Assembly (NCBI GenBank): GCA_902705825.1
Contig: CACSIL010000006.1
Location: forward strand, 42,284-106,283
Length of the DNA stretch: 64,000 nt
Direction of reading: 5' to 3'
From: Halioglobus japonicus
GTDB taxonomy: Bacteria > Pseudomonadota > Gammaproteobacteria > Pseudomonadales > Halieaceae
Positions 18,339-26,957 of the stretch are shown piece by piece. A program made the position numbers and the translations under genes. How positions within the stretch are numbered: the first letter of the stretch is position 1; each line of letters starts with the position of its first letter. The notes beneath the pieces were generated by a model, which saw only the letters and a list, made by a program, of their open reading frames with translations, did no database searches and had not been told where the DNA came from.

Positions 18339-18859
18339 CGTTCAACTCCCGGCTGAACCTGATCGTTCAACCGCTTGCGAATTTCATGCAGACGCCATGA
18401 CACCGTGGACTCCTTCACCTCCAGTATCGCCGCCGCTTCGGCATGTGTCATGCCCATACCCAGTACCAGCGCGACACTCTCGCGAAAGCCCTCGCCCATC
18501 CTGTCCACCAGAGCGATCACCTGGTGCAGTAACACCGTTGATTCCTGTTTACCGGGAACCGGGATTTCGTCCAGTTCATCCGACTCACGTTTGCATTGCG
18601 ATTTGAGCCAGTCCCGTGCGCAGTTAATTACCAGACGGTAAAGCCAGGTCGAAAAGGCTGACTCGAAGCGAAACTGCGCTAGTGATCGCGCCAGTTTTAT
18701 ACACGCCTGCTGGGTGACATCCTCTGCGTCCTGTCGATTACCGCAGTAACGGCAGGCAAACCGGAATATGGTGGCATAGTGGTCCTCCACCAGGCGCGAA
18801 AATGCGTCCCGGTCTCCGCGCTGGGCGCGCCCGATGATCTCCTGCAGATCCTGTGTCAT
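18335..18859 (-). CDS. ECF-type RNA polymerase sigma factor
   Basis: This 174-aa sigma-70 family factor has region 2 (FACRYCGNRQDAEDVTQQA, then FRFESAFSTWLYRLVINCAR) and region 4 (MGMTHAEAAAILEVKESTV followed by SWRLHEIRKRL). It lacks region 3, as ECF factors do. It is the first gene of a two-gene operon with the vWA membrane protein; no classical zinc anti-sigma gene is adjacent. Whether it reads the GTAACAA/GCATCYAATW promoters found near 54-57 kb cannot be told from sequence. Confidence 0.95.
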   Translation of the reverse strand: MTQDLQEIIGRAQRGDRDAFSRLVEDHYATIFRFACRYCGNRQDAEDVTQQACIKLARSLAQFRFESAFSTWLYRLVINCARDWLKSQCKRESDELDEIPVPGKQESTVLLHQVIALVDRMGEGFRESVALVLGMGMTHAEAAAILEVKESTVSWRLHEIRKRLNDQVQPGVER

Positions 18860-18980
18860 GGTTGACCAATATTGGCTTGTTCAGTTATTGGACGACGTGC
18901 GCGCCATAATCCTTGGCGGCAGGTGCAAAAAAATGTGCATTGGGCTCAGCGTACCCCAGTATCCTCACCGCGCGCACCTA

Positions 18981-19883
18981 CTACCCGGCTGCAGTCGCTG
19001 GGTGTTTGGCACGATACCGTGGCACCAGTATTGCTGCGATTATCAGTTGCAGCCCACCGTACAGCAACAAAGAGAACAATACGGCATCACCCAGATGACT
19101 CGTCGCTGCTGTCGCAGCGGGAAACAGCGAGGCTTTCAGCAACACACCCAGGTTAACATTGCGGATAATCACTTCAAATTCTATTGCGGTAGCGTCTGGT
19201 CTGGAGAGGCGGAACAAATGGGAGGCCAGCCACGCCATCGCGGTCAGCACCATAGTGAAAGCGACCACAAGCAGCACATTTTCCAGACCAAACGCCTCTA
19301 TGTTCAAGCGCCCCGCACTGGTGGAGCCGATCACGATCAATACAATGCCCAGCAAAGATGCACGAATACACCACTTCGACACCACCACAGCCTTCTCTGG
19401 ATACATGTAGAGGTAGGCCATGCCAAGCGCTAGCGGAAGCAGCAACGTAAAGGCTATTTCATTGACGATCTGACCCGTGGGCATGGCGAAGTTGTCCGGC
19501 AGGCTATCGCTGATCAACGCCGCGAGTATCAGGGGCGTCGTCGCCAGACAGGCCAGCGTTGTGAGGCCGGTAATGCTGATTGAAAGTGCACTGTTACCGC
19601 GTGCGAAGAAGGTAAAAATATTGGATGTGGTACCACCGGGGATTGCCGCAATCAGAGCAATACCAATGGCGACCCCACCGCTGACACCCAACACACGCAA
19701 AAAAGCAAACGCAGCCAGGGGTACCAGCACCAGCTGCACCACCAACCCGAAGGTGACCGACCTGGGTTCGCGCACCACATCGCGGAAGTCGCGACCGGTC
19801 AGTGTGGCTCCCATGCCCAGCATGGCCATCACCAGTTGAAAGGCGGCGAACCAGTATTCGTACTCAACATAGAAGGCTCCCAT
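18981..19883 (-). CDS. Bile acid:sodium symporter (BASS) family transporter
   Basis: This 300-aa inner-membrane protein has about nine or ten hydrophobic helices. MLGMGATLTGRDFRDVVREP, AIPGGTTSNIFTFFARGN (the Na+-binding crossover region) and RNVNLGVLLKASLFP are BASS-family signatures. Members import organic anions such as bile acids, pantoate or pyruvate with Na+. Here the substrate is unknown. It lies downstream of the FUSC exporter on the same strand, about 220 bp away. Confidence 0.93.
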   Translation of the reverse strand: MGAFYVEYEYWFAAFQLVMAMLGMGATLTGRDFRDVVREPRSVTFGLVVQLVLVPLAAFAFLRVLGVSGGVAIGIALIAAIPGGTTSNIFTFFARGNSALSISITGLTTLACLATTPLILAALISDSLPDNFAMPTGQIVNEIAFTLLLPLALGMAYLYMYPEKAVVVSKWCIRASLLGIVLIVIGSTSAGRLNIEAFGLENVLLVVAFTMVLTAMAWLASHLFRLSRPDATAIEFEVIIRNVNLGVLLKASLFPAATAATSHLGDAVLFSLLLYGGLQLIIAAILVPRYRAKHPATAAG

Positions 19884-20106
19884 ATTAGATATTCCCTATT
19901 CGTTTTTGCGGGTGAGGACTGACACCGTAGACAACAATGCAATGGCGAGTCCTGCTATAACAGCCAAAGCCACTGGCGGGAACCACCCTAAGGGAGACGC
20001 CCCACCGGGTCCAGTGATTCTGGTTGCGCCGCGATAATATCGTCATTTGGCCAGGCGCTTGCCGCAGACCTCTATTGCGAACAAGGCGAGCACCCACCTG
20101 CTTTGT

Positions 20107-22119
20107 TCAGCCAACAGCCTCTTGCGCGGACGCGGAGTGAACAGTCGTCGCAAGCTGATTGCGGTAGTCGCAGAGCCAGGCTAGCTCAGCTTCCACCTCA
20201 GCAAACAAATCAGCCAGTTGAGGGCTGTCGACCGCACTCTTCGCAATAGCATCTCCGTGCGGCCAGCGTTCCAACCACGCGATAGAAGCCAGCGCCTTGG
20301 CCCTACGCGCTTCATCCGGCGGGGGATCGCCCAGACGCCGCCCCTCCGCATAGGCGGTAATGCGATCACACAGCCGTTCGGCACTGGCAACAGCGGGGAA
20401 CCAGGATGCCGCCTCCCGCCCAGCTGGCGGTGGCTCAGCAAGGAGACGCTGCAATTGGGTTCGCAAATCCGATAAACCCCGATAAGCGGTAAACTCGCTG
20501 TCGGCCAGAGATTGACGAAAGCTCACCAGGGCGGCTTCATCTTGCGGCACGGATTTGGTTGCGGCACGGAGAAAGCCGCCAACGGCTTCCATTACGCTGG
20601 AGAATTCAGCGTTGATCTGCACTCCCCGCGATTGAGGCCAGATCAGATAACCAAAGACAAGCGCAATAGCGGCACCCAATAAGGTATCAATGAGCCGCTG
20701 CAGGGCATAGTTTTCAGCCGACCCTGGAAAGACCAGAGAGATCATCAACAGGATTACCGGCGTGAGGAAAGCCACTGTGGCGGCGTAGCTGCGCAACCCC
20801 GCCCACGGTATAAACGCACAGAGCACCGCGATAATGGCGACAATCCAGAGGCCATTGTGCACGAGCGCGGCGATAAGAGCAGCGACCCCTACACCGATCA
20901 TCGTGCCAATACTGCGATGAATACCGCGCATAAAAACTGAACCGAAGTCGGGCTTGAGCACAATCGCGACTGTCATCGGCAGCCAGTAAGCATGGTTAGC
21001 CGCGAGCAACTGGCTGACCCAGACGGCAATACCCATGCAAAGAGACAATCTGAGTGCAGAGTTAATGACCTCCCGGCCAATGATGAGTTTTCTGGCCAGG
21101 CTAATCAGGGGGTTTCTTAGAAACACGGGCTTGGCTGTTACAGTAATCGCCCTGGTATTTTCCGCCGCCCTTTCCGATGGAGCCCATATCTCGTTCGCCA
21201 ACCTGTCTACATTGCGCAGCAATTCGCTTTGCTGTTCATCGATGGCTAACGCCTTAGAGGGTGGGGCACCTCTCTGCCTGTAGGCGTTGGCTATTTCATC
21301 CAGGCGATTGGCCGAGACCAGCAAGTTCGCGCTGCTGGCGCGGGCGGCAATGATCGACATGGTTAATTGATTGACCAGACTGAGAATGGCAGCTGCCTGT
21401 CTGGAGTGTCGCGTGGGGGCGCGACCGTGGGAGCGTTTCTCAATCAGCACGTCATACGCCGCCTTGCTCGAATCCATAACAATTCGGCGCCTGTCTTCCA
21501 GCGCAGCGCGATTCTCTGAACTGGGACTGGCGGGCACGGTGGCCGCAGCGCGGGCGAGCTCGGCCAGCGCACCGAATAGTCCGGCCAACATATAGCGCTC
21601 AGGACGATCGCGATCCAGCACCGCGGCAACCACCAGCATCAGCACGACAAAAAGCGCACCCAGCAGATACTGTAGCCCCAACCACCACGGCGACACAGCG
21701 TGCGACAGACTCGAGGTAACGATGGCAAACACCAGCATATTCAGCGCCCCTGTCGAGAAGGCGGCGCCATACCCGCTGATCAACCCGGAGCACAGCCCAA
21801 CAAGCGCCAGCATACAGACCGTCATCAGTCCCTGATCCGCGACCGCCGGACCGATAAAGCAGCCCAACACGCCGACTGACGTTGAAATCGCAATCTGCAG
21901 AATACGCTCGCGATAGGGATCAAGGCGAACGGTCATGGCCGTCAGAAACGCACCAAGAGCAACAAAAATGGTTGCCCGAACATCGCCGCCAAGAACCCCG
22001 ATCAGCAATGGCAATCCAGTACCCACTGCTATGCGCAGCGAATGCCTCCAGGGTCTGTATGGCGCCGGCTTAAGTAGCGCGAGCTTGTGATACCACGCAC
22101 CCGCTTCAGTCGTACTCAT
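20107..22119 (-). CDS. FUSC-family inner-membrane exporter (aromatic acid efflux AaeB-like)
   Basis: This 670-aa protein has two blocks of about five to six transmembrane helices (roughly residues 30-170 and 355-495), each followed by a soluble helical domain. RLDPYRERILQIAISTSVGV and the second-half VAIVLKPDFGSVFMRGIHRSI followed by GTMIGVG are typical of FUSC/ArAE proteins. These export aromatic or weak organic acids. No membrane-fusion partner or DUF1656 subunit gene is adjacent, which is unusual for AaeAB-like systems. It is divergent from the peroxiredoxin gene. Confidence 0.9.
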   Translation of the reverse strand: MSTTEAGAWYHKLALLKPAPYRPWRHSLRIAVGTGLPLLIGVLGGDVRATIFVALGAFLTAMTVRLDPYRERILQIAISTSVGVLGCFIGPAVADQGLMTVCMLALVGLCSGLISGYGAAFSTGALNMLVFAIVTSSLSHAVSPWWLGLQYLLGALFVVLMLVVAAVLDRDRPERYMLAGLFGALAELARAAATVPASPSSENRAALEDRRRIVMDSSKAAYDVLIEKRSHGRAPTRHSRQAAAILSLVNQLTMSIIAARASSANLLVSANRLDEIANAYRQRGAPPSKALAIDEQQSELLRNVDRLANEIWAPSERAAENTRAITVTAKPVFLRNPLISLARKLIIGREVINSALRLSLCMGIAVWVSQLLAANHAYWLPMTVAIVLKPDFGSVFMRGIHRSIGTMIGVGVAALIAALVHNGLWIVAIIAVLCAFIPWAGLRSYAATVAFLTPVILLMISLVFPGSAENYALQRLIDTLLGAAIALVFGYLIWPQSRGVQINAEFSSVMEAVGGFLRAATKSVPQDEAALVSFRQSLADSEFTAYRGLSDLRTQLQRLLAEPPPAGREAASWFPAVASAERLCDRITAYAEGRRLGDPPPDEARRAKALASIAWLERWPHGDAIAKSAVDSPQLADLFAEVEAELAWLCDYRNQLATTVHSASAQEAVG

Positions 22120-22323
22120 GTATCCTTCGTCCCCCGCTATTGTTCACAATTTTTCTCGGTAAAGCATACACTCTGCCGTTGGAATCCACACATCCAACCC
22201 CCTCAGGGCACATCATAGTTGTTTTCAATTAAATACATGCGCACAATCAATTACACACCTGCAGGATTTTCGTTATTATCAGTTCGAACATACAGACAAC
22301 CGCTGTAACCAAGGAGGCATTTT

Positions 22324-22890
22324 ATGCGCGATCGCGTACCCAATGTAGTATTCAAAACACGAGTCAGAGACGAATCTGTCGAAGGAGATAATCCTTACCG
22401 CTGGGAAGACAAAACCACCGCTGACCTGTTTGGCGGCAAGCGTGTAGTGGTATTTTCTTTACCCGGCGCGTTTACCCCAACCTGCTCTTCCAACCATCTG
22501 CCGCGCTACGACGAGTTGTATGAGGAGTTCAAGGCAGAGGGCATAGACGAAATTATGTGCGTCTCAGTGAACGACGCCTTTGTGATGTTCCAGTGGGGCC
22601 GACATGTCGGCAACAAGAATATCTATCTGTTGCCCGACGGTTCCGGTGAATTCACCCGCAAAATGGGTATGCTGGTAGATAAGGCAAACCTCGGGTTCGG
22701 CATGCGTTCATGGCGCTATTCCATGCTGGTGAACGATGGCAATATTGAGAAAATGTTCATCGAACCGGAGTTTGGTGACAACTGTGAGATCGATCCGTTT
22801 GAAGTGTCAGACGCCGATACCATGCTCGCCCATATCAAAGGCGAAAAGCCTGCCGGCGTTGCCAAGCCTTCTGTATCGTTTACGGGCTGA
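22324..22890 (+). CDS. Peroxiredoxin, Prx5/AhpE-like redoxin
   Basis: This is a 188-aa thioredoxin-fold peroxidase. The peroxidatic site is PGAFTPTCS with Cys54; the active-site Arg lies in a segment [10 protein letters not shown]. Further cysteines at residue 79 (EIMCVSV) and in FGDNCEID could resolve or be glutathionylated. It reduces H2O2 and organic peroxides, usually with glutathione/glutaredoxin in this subgroup. A strong AAGGAGG site precedes the ATG. It is monocistronic; no clear OxyR site was found in the 204-bp upstream gap. Confidence 0.95.
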   Translation: MRDRVPNVVFKTRVRDESVEGDNPYRWEDKTTADLFGGKRVVVFSLPGAFTPTCSSNHLPRYDELYEEFKAEGIDEIMCVSVNDAFVMFQWGRHVGNKNIYLLPDGSGEFTRKMGMLVDKANLGFGMRSWRYSMLVNDGNIEKMFIEPEFGDNCEIDPFEVSDADTMLAHIKGEKPAGVAKPSVSFTG

Positions 22891-23066
22891 TCACGCCACG
22901 CAAATGCACTAATGGAGGCAGATTTATTGCCAGTAAAGCTCGGCCCCCTGGGGTCGAACACTGACAGTCATCTGCCGCCATTGACGCTCGCTCACGGCTG
23001 CGGTCCTCACGCCCCTCGGCATTGCCTGCACCGGGTCATCAACGCATCTCGCTGTCAGGGCTTCTC

Positions 23067-24413
23067 TCAATCCATATCTGCCGCCAGAAACGCCACAACA
23101 GCCCAGGCAGCGATATTCTGTTTAAGTTCTTCAGCATCAATTTTATCGAGCGTATCATCGGCGGTGTGATGATAGTCAAAATAGTCAGTGCCATCCTGTT
23201 TTAATCGGAAAACGGGCACACCCTCTGCGAGCAACGGCTTTATATCAGGACCGCCACTGGATGCCTCGCCTCCCTCTTCAATGTTTAGCACCGCCAAATG
23301 CGGCATCGCCTTCTTCATCAATGCGCTGTTTGCGGTATCAAAACGCCAGACTGGGCGTGCACCAAAATCCGACTCCGAAGCAAACAGATAGTTTTTCAGC
23401 TCATCGTGATGCGCCTTGGCATAAGCCTTGGCTCCCCAGATACCTTGCTCCTCGTTGGCAAATAACACTACCCTGATAGTGTGCTTAGGGCGCTGTGGCA
23501 GCTCGCCAATCAGCTGCGCCGCGGCAACGGTGATTGCTACGCCCGCGCCATCATCAATTGCCCCTGTTCCCAAATCCCAGCTATCGAGATGAGCCGAGAT
23601 TAGAACCACTTTCTGCGCATCAACGCGACCATCGATCTGCGCGATGACGTTATAGGATTCCCCGCCGGGCTGTTCAGAGACACTGATATCCAGCGCCAGA
23701 ATCAACGTTTCCTTGCGATCCAGGATACGTTGTAACTGCTGCGCATCGGGAACCGACAACGCCGCAGCGGGCAGTGGATTCTCGGTACGCGATGAAACTC
23801 CAGCGTGGGGAAAGCGATGGCTATCGGTGCCCGCCGATCGAATCAAAGCGGCCACAGCACCTTTCTGCTTAGCGACAGTACCGGCGGCGTATCGATTGGG
23901 TACTACCTCGGCATAGCCCGCACCTTCGCGATGCCGGTACATCGGCTGATTGATAAACACAATTTTGCCCGCGACCAAGGCATCATCCGCCTCCTGCAGC
24001 GACGCCAGATCGGGAAAAGCGATCACTTCAGCGCTGATCTCACCGTCGGTAGAGCCGCTATAACCCAAGGCAGTAATTTTGACCGGCTGAGGGTAGGGAG
24101 AAACTACCCTCGCCTGTTCCCGGTGGCGCTGCCAGACGGGAAACGTCACAGGCTCCAACCAAACGCTATCGAATGCGTTGGCCGCTTTCGCTTTTTCAAG
24201 TAAAGCCTTGGCCCAGTTCACCGCGCGTTTGTCTGCGGCTGTCCCCGCCATTCTTGGCCCAACCTCTGTCGTCAGCGATTCGACTATTTCCCAGCCCCGG
24301 TTGCTCTGCAGTGCCTTTTCTCGAAGCAGGGACGCGGTTGAGTCCTGATCGTCAGACAAAGCAAGCGATGAAAAAAGCGACAGCAACAACACATAGCGGG
24401 CAAGCATGCTCAA
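23067..24413 (-). CDS. Secreted M28-family zinc aminopeptidase
   Basis: This 448-aa protein has a signal peptide (MSMLARYVLLLSLFSSLALS) and so acts in the periplasm or outside. A PA-type inserted domain (about residues 125-225) precedes the M28 catalytic part. Metal and catalytic motifs are SAHLDSWDLGTGAIDDGAG, FANEEQGIWG, SESDFGARPVW and DYHHTADDTLDKID; these match glutamate carboxypeptidase/carboxypeptidase Q-like di-zinc enzymes. The ATG overlaps the upstream 56-aa ORF stop by 4 nt, so the two are translationally coupled. Confidence 0.93.
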   Translation of the reverse strand: MSMLARYVLLLSLFSSLALSDDQDSTASLLREKALQSNRGWEIVESLTTEVGPRMAGTAADKRAVNWAKALLEKAKAANAFDSVWLEPVTFPVWQRHREQARVVSPYPQPVKITALGYSGSTDGEISAEVIAFPDLASLQEADDALVAGKIVFINQPMYRHREGAGYAEVVPNRYAAGTVAKQKGAVAALIRSAGTDSHRFPHAGVSSRTENPLPAAALSVPDAQQLQRILDRKETLILALDISVSEQPGGESYNVIAQIDGRVDAQKVVLISAHLDSWDLGTGAIDDGAGVAITVAAAQLIGELPQRPKHTIRVVLFANEEQGIWGAKAYAKAHHDELKNYLFASESDFGARPVWRFDTANSALMKKAMPHLAVLNIEEGGEASSGGPDIKPLLAEGVPVFRLKQDGTDYFDYHHTADDTLDKIDAEELKQNIAAWAVVAFLAADMD

Positions 24414-24580
24414 TCCTTCTTTTCAATGGTCACTTCGAGAGACTTGGCAGTACCGGCAAACCACTTCTGCACATACAGGCTGCCGACAATCGGCGCTTGC
24501 CCTTCGACAGGCACCTCCTTATAGCGAATACTGTTTTTGGTTTCTTTCTCTATTTCAAACTTGATAGTCTGACTCGTCAT
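24410..24580 (-). CDS. Small conserved protein (56 aa) coupled to the M28 peptidase
   Basis: It starts at an ATG at 24580 with a strong GAGGTGG site; an in-frame start at 24628 is not needed. The sequence (KFEIEKETKNSIRYKEV, then GSLYVQKWFAG) resembles a short beta-rich protein family found across bacteria that carries the FEKETKN and GxLYVQK motifs, whose function is unknown. Its TGA overlaps the M28 ATG (ATGA). Confidence 0.75.
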   Translation of the reverse strand: MTSQTIKFEIEKETKNSIRYKEVPVEGQAPIVGSLYVQKWFAGTAKSLEVTIEKKD

Positions 24581-24666
24581 ATACCACCTCAAATAGATCG
24601 GGTTCAGGATTTGCCCTGATACCGACAAGTTAACCCATTTTTTCTCCGAAGGGGATATCCATAACT

Positions 24667-24698
24667 TCAGAACCTCTGGGTTTCAGAACCTCTGGGTT
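24667..24698. repeat. Perfect tandem duplication of a 16-bp unit
   Basis: TCAGAACCTCTGGGTT occurs twice without a gap (24667-24682 and 24683-24698). It lies just before the eroded nsrR/norD region and may mark slippage or a recombination scar. Confidence 0.85.
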
Positions 24699-24748
24699 AA
24701 CGCGGAATCGCGCTGTTCAACCGATCCGCGTGACCGCTTCCTCGATTA

Positions 24749-24771
24749 AAGATGCAAGAGATTGACATCTT
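24749..24771. promoter_or_regulatory. NsrR-type operator
   Basis: A 23-bp site beginning AAGATGCA and ending CATCTT has the 11-1-11 layout of the NsrR consensus. Its outer arms AAGATG / CATCTT are a perfect inverted repeat, and the inner 8-mer AAGATGCA matches the consensus half-site. It lies 41 bp upstream of the truncated nsrR start codon, as expected for an autoregulated nitric-oxide-sensing regulator. Confidence 0.7.
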
Positions 24772-24812
24772 TAGGTATCCTCACCTACACGCTTCACCGC
24801 TGAAATCACGTC

Positions 24813-24980
24813 ATGCGTTTGACGTCATTTACTGATTGTTCTCTTCGCGTACTGATCTATCTGGCGGTCAGCGATGAGAAGCAGCTGACCATTCGCGAAA
24901 TCGCCGAGCGCTACCACATCTCGCGTCGTCGGCGCATCAGGTGGCAATACTCTGCTGGTAGATACGCGGTAATGCCATAG
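24813..24980 (+). pseudogene. nsrR: Truncated nsrR (Rrf2-family NO-sensing repressor), N-terminal fragment
   Basis: From an ATG at 24813, codons 1-38 (MRLTSFTDCSLRVLIYLAVS, then EIAERYHISR) match the first part of NsrR/Rrf2 winged-helix proteins. Similarity stops at about 24926, and the frame ends at 24980 after 17 unrelated codons that lie antisense to the norD tail. The dimerisation helix and the three cluster cysteines are lost. An NsrR-type operator sits directly upstream. This is a deletion remnant of a once functional gene; only 55 codons remain. Confidence 0.8.
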
Positions 24981-25385
24981 CCAGATGCTCCGGCTTTTAG
25001 ACCATTGCATAGCCACCGCAGCCGAATAAGTGGGCGATGTAGGCCTGCGCTGCGCGTCCATGATGGCGCGTTGCGTGTCTTCAATAGCGTAACGCCCCTC
25101 ATAGTAATCGCTGTCACTCGGCTTGCCATCACTGAGAATCTGTAACAACCTGTGTCGATTGGGACGCTCCCCAAGCTGGGCAGCAGCGTGGCGTATAGCG
25201 GCGCCCATTCTGGTGTAATGTCCCCACTCGAGCGCGTTGATGCGTCGCTCTGTAGTCGTGTTCAAGGTTTCATCGTCTCTCTTGAGTGTTTTCACCCATA
25301 CCCGGGGGCGCCGGTGTGGGGTAAAATTGTGGAGACTGAAATCATCACCGCAATGATCGAGCCCGTGTGCCAGAGCCAGACATCA
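24937..25385 (-). pseudogene. norD: Broken norD (nitric oxide reductase activation vWA protein), C-terminal remnant
   Basis: On the minus strand, codons from about 25385 read HGLDHCGDDFSLHNFTPHRR, NALEWGHYTRMGAAIRHAAA, LLQILSDGKPSDSDYYEGRY and AIEDTQRAIMDAQ, which match the C-terminal vWA domain of NorD. A TGA ends the frame at 25383-25385. Near 25044-25055 the frame breaks at a GCGCAG-GCAG junction that skips about 15 expected residues. Homology resumes in another frame as AYIAHLFGCGGYAMV, meets a TAA, and ends LPRIYQQSIAT. The gene has therefore lost its N-terminus, suffered an internal deletion/frameshift and gained stops. A 156-aa ORF across this region is an artefact of the breaks. Confidence 0.8.
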
Positions 25386-25488
25386 GCTTGACCAATGTTA
25401 CATCGGGGTTGACACTAGTTAGTCTGCCCCACTTTTAAAAAAGGCAAAGGGATGACAGTTAAATGGACGGCCGCCGATAGGGCGAAAC

Positions 25489-25683
25489 GTGGACATCGAC
25501 ACGCACAGCTGGAAGGTGAGTGAAAACTCGGTGATCGCACTGCGCACAGTCGGCGTGTTGTTCGTCGACGCCAAAAGCATAGAGTCAGGTGACCCGCGCC
25601 TCGGCGGTGAGAGAATCTATGGCAGCGAACAGCTTGTGCGTGAGTTCACCGGCGATATATACAGCGAACTCAAGCCACTTTAA
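25489..25683 (+). CDS. Unrecognised short ORF (64 aa), possibly a C-terminal gene fragment
   Basis: The frame opens with a GTG and has no clear ribosome site; an in-frame TGA lies about 60 bp upstream with no ATG between. The protein (MDIDTHSWKVSENSVIAL, then VGVLFVDAKSIESGDPRLGG) looks like real coding sequence in composition, with a mixed alpha/beta end (GSEQLVREFTGDIYSELKPL). It lies in the nsrR/norD decay zone, so it is probably the tail of a truncated gene. Function is not assigned. Confidence 0.4.
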   Translation: MDIDTHSWKVSENSVIALRTVGVLFVDAKSIESGDPRLGGERIYGSEQLVREFTGDIYSELKPL

Positions 25684-25774
25684 GCCCTGTCAGCGCTCCG
25701 CGCGGGCTTCGCCGTAGCGGTTAGATGGGCGATACCCAATGGTAAGGGCCGAACAATAACAAGATGATCCAGAC

Positions 25775-26011
25775 ATGAAACAGGAAATCCCGGACATAAA
25801 GCTGGGCCATGTTTTGCTAACGTTACTTGAACCGAAAGCTGGCTTCGAAAGAAAATTTCACCGCTGGTACGAGCGGGATCACTTTTATGCCGGCTGCATG
25901 ATCGGAGCGAATTTCTTCTCCGGCAGACGCTGGCCACCGACACATACCTTGATCAGATTTAGCGGCACCGTTCTGTATGAGGATTCCGTCGTTTGTACTA
26001 CGATGCCCTGA
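25775..26011 (+). pseudogene. Probable N-terminal fragment of a small dimeric alpha/beta-barrel-like protein
   Basis: The first ~50 residues (GHVLLTLLEPKAGFERKFHR, WYERDHFYAGCMIGANFFSG, RRW) look like the start of a family in which a carrier of WYERDHFYAG continues through RRW into a longer protein. After RRW the sequence becomes low quality and stops at 26011. This fits a truncated gene in the same decay zone. A short intact protein cannot be excluded. Confidence 0.4.
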
Positions 26012-26070
26012 GAACAGGTAATAGCTACAATTAGAAGCTGCTCAATTCATCAGCTGGGTTTGAGATAATA

Positions 26071-26895
26071 ATGAAGAAATACTTCCCAATTCCTTACAAT
26101 GCACTGCTGGCCGTCACCTCAATATTCGTCATCTACAAATTCTTTGCTGACGACTTTGCACTAGCCTGGCTAGGGGCTGGTATCGCAATCATGCCGATGC
26201 TGGGGTTTTTCCTCTACGTTGCCACCGGTGCTACTGCGCGAACCAGCCGACACCTGCCGCTGCAGTTAACTGCGGCCGTTCTCGGCGTCGGCCTTACGAT
26301 CATAGACTTTGATCCACTGGCCTTTTCTATCGCGTTTTTTATCGGGCTGGTTGGGGTATGTCTGTACAACTACTGGTACACGCCGCTGGATCGCACATTG
26401 ACTAAAATTCAGGTAGGTGAACTCATACCAGAGTTCAGGCTAAGCGATACCAATGAAAAAACATTTGCAAGCCGAGATAACAACGGTCGGCAGAAAATCT
26501 GGATGTTCATTCGTGGGAATTGGTGTCCACTATGTGTTGTTCAGGTAGAGGAAATGGCAGCGCGCTATCGAGAAATTGAGACACTCGGTACCGACATATT
26601 CATTATCAGCTCGCAGTCAGAGAAGCAGAGTAAAAAGCTTGCAGCAAAGTACGATGTCAATCTGAATTTTTTGATCGATGACCGCAACCGTGTGGCGAAA
26701 ACGCTGGGGATCGACCATGTGGATGGCGTGCCCGCAGGTATTCCAGGTCGCGGTGAGGCTTATGACCCGAATACAGCCATGCCCACAGTCGTCATCACCG
26801 ACAAGGAAAACACTGTTATATTTGCAAGCCAAACAGATAACTATCGCATTCGCCCTGAACCCGATGAATTTATTCGGGTATTACAGGGCGTTTAG
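26071..26895 (+). CDS. Membrane protein with C-terminal AhpC/TSA-type redoxin domain
   Basis: This 274-aa protein has about four N-terminal transmembrane helices (residues 5-110) and then a thioredoxin-fold domain. The active-site segment is RGNWCPLCVVQVEEMAARYR, a CxxC (WCPLC) at about residue 152, followed by TDIFIISSQSEKQSKKLAAK and the cis-Pro loop AMPTVVITDKE. The domain is probably on the periplasmic or cytoplasmic membrane face and reduces peroxide or disulfides; the fusion to a four-helix anchor is less common than free redoxins. The next gene starts 62 bp downstream. Confidence 0.85.
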   Translation: MKKYFPIPYNALLAVTSIFVIYKFFADDFALAWLGAGIAIMPMLGFFLYVATGATARTSRHLPLQLTAAVLGVGLTIIDFDPLAFSIAFFIGLVGVCLYNYWYTPLDRTLTKIQVGELIPEFRLSDTNEKTFASRDNNGRQKIWMFIRGNWCPLCVVQVEEMAARYREIETLGTDIFIISSQSEKQSKKLAAKYDVNLNFLIDDRNRVAKTLGIDHVDGVPAGIPGRGEAYDPNTAMPTVVITDKENTVIFASQTDNYRIRPEPDEFIRVLQGV

Positions 26896-26957
26896 CGCGC
26901 ACGGAGTGCCGGTCGAATCTGGCGCGAAGTGCATTTACCAAATCACATGGAGAGACT

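Noticed and set aside
19884..20106. Possible single-helix peptide (WFPPVALAVIAGLAIALLS) between FUSC and BASS genes on the minus strand
   Set aside because: The frame has a stop upstream and no start codon before the hydrophobic stretch, so no CDS is supported. A 70-aa ORF in another frame lacks protein character.
24825..25295. 156-aa ORF as an intact gene
   Set aside because: Only its first two thirds match NorD, and the end is antisense to the nsrR fragment. It arises from frame breaks and is described as a pseudogene.
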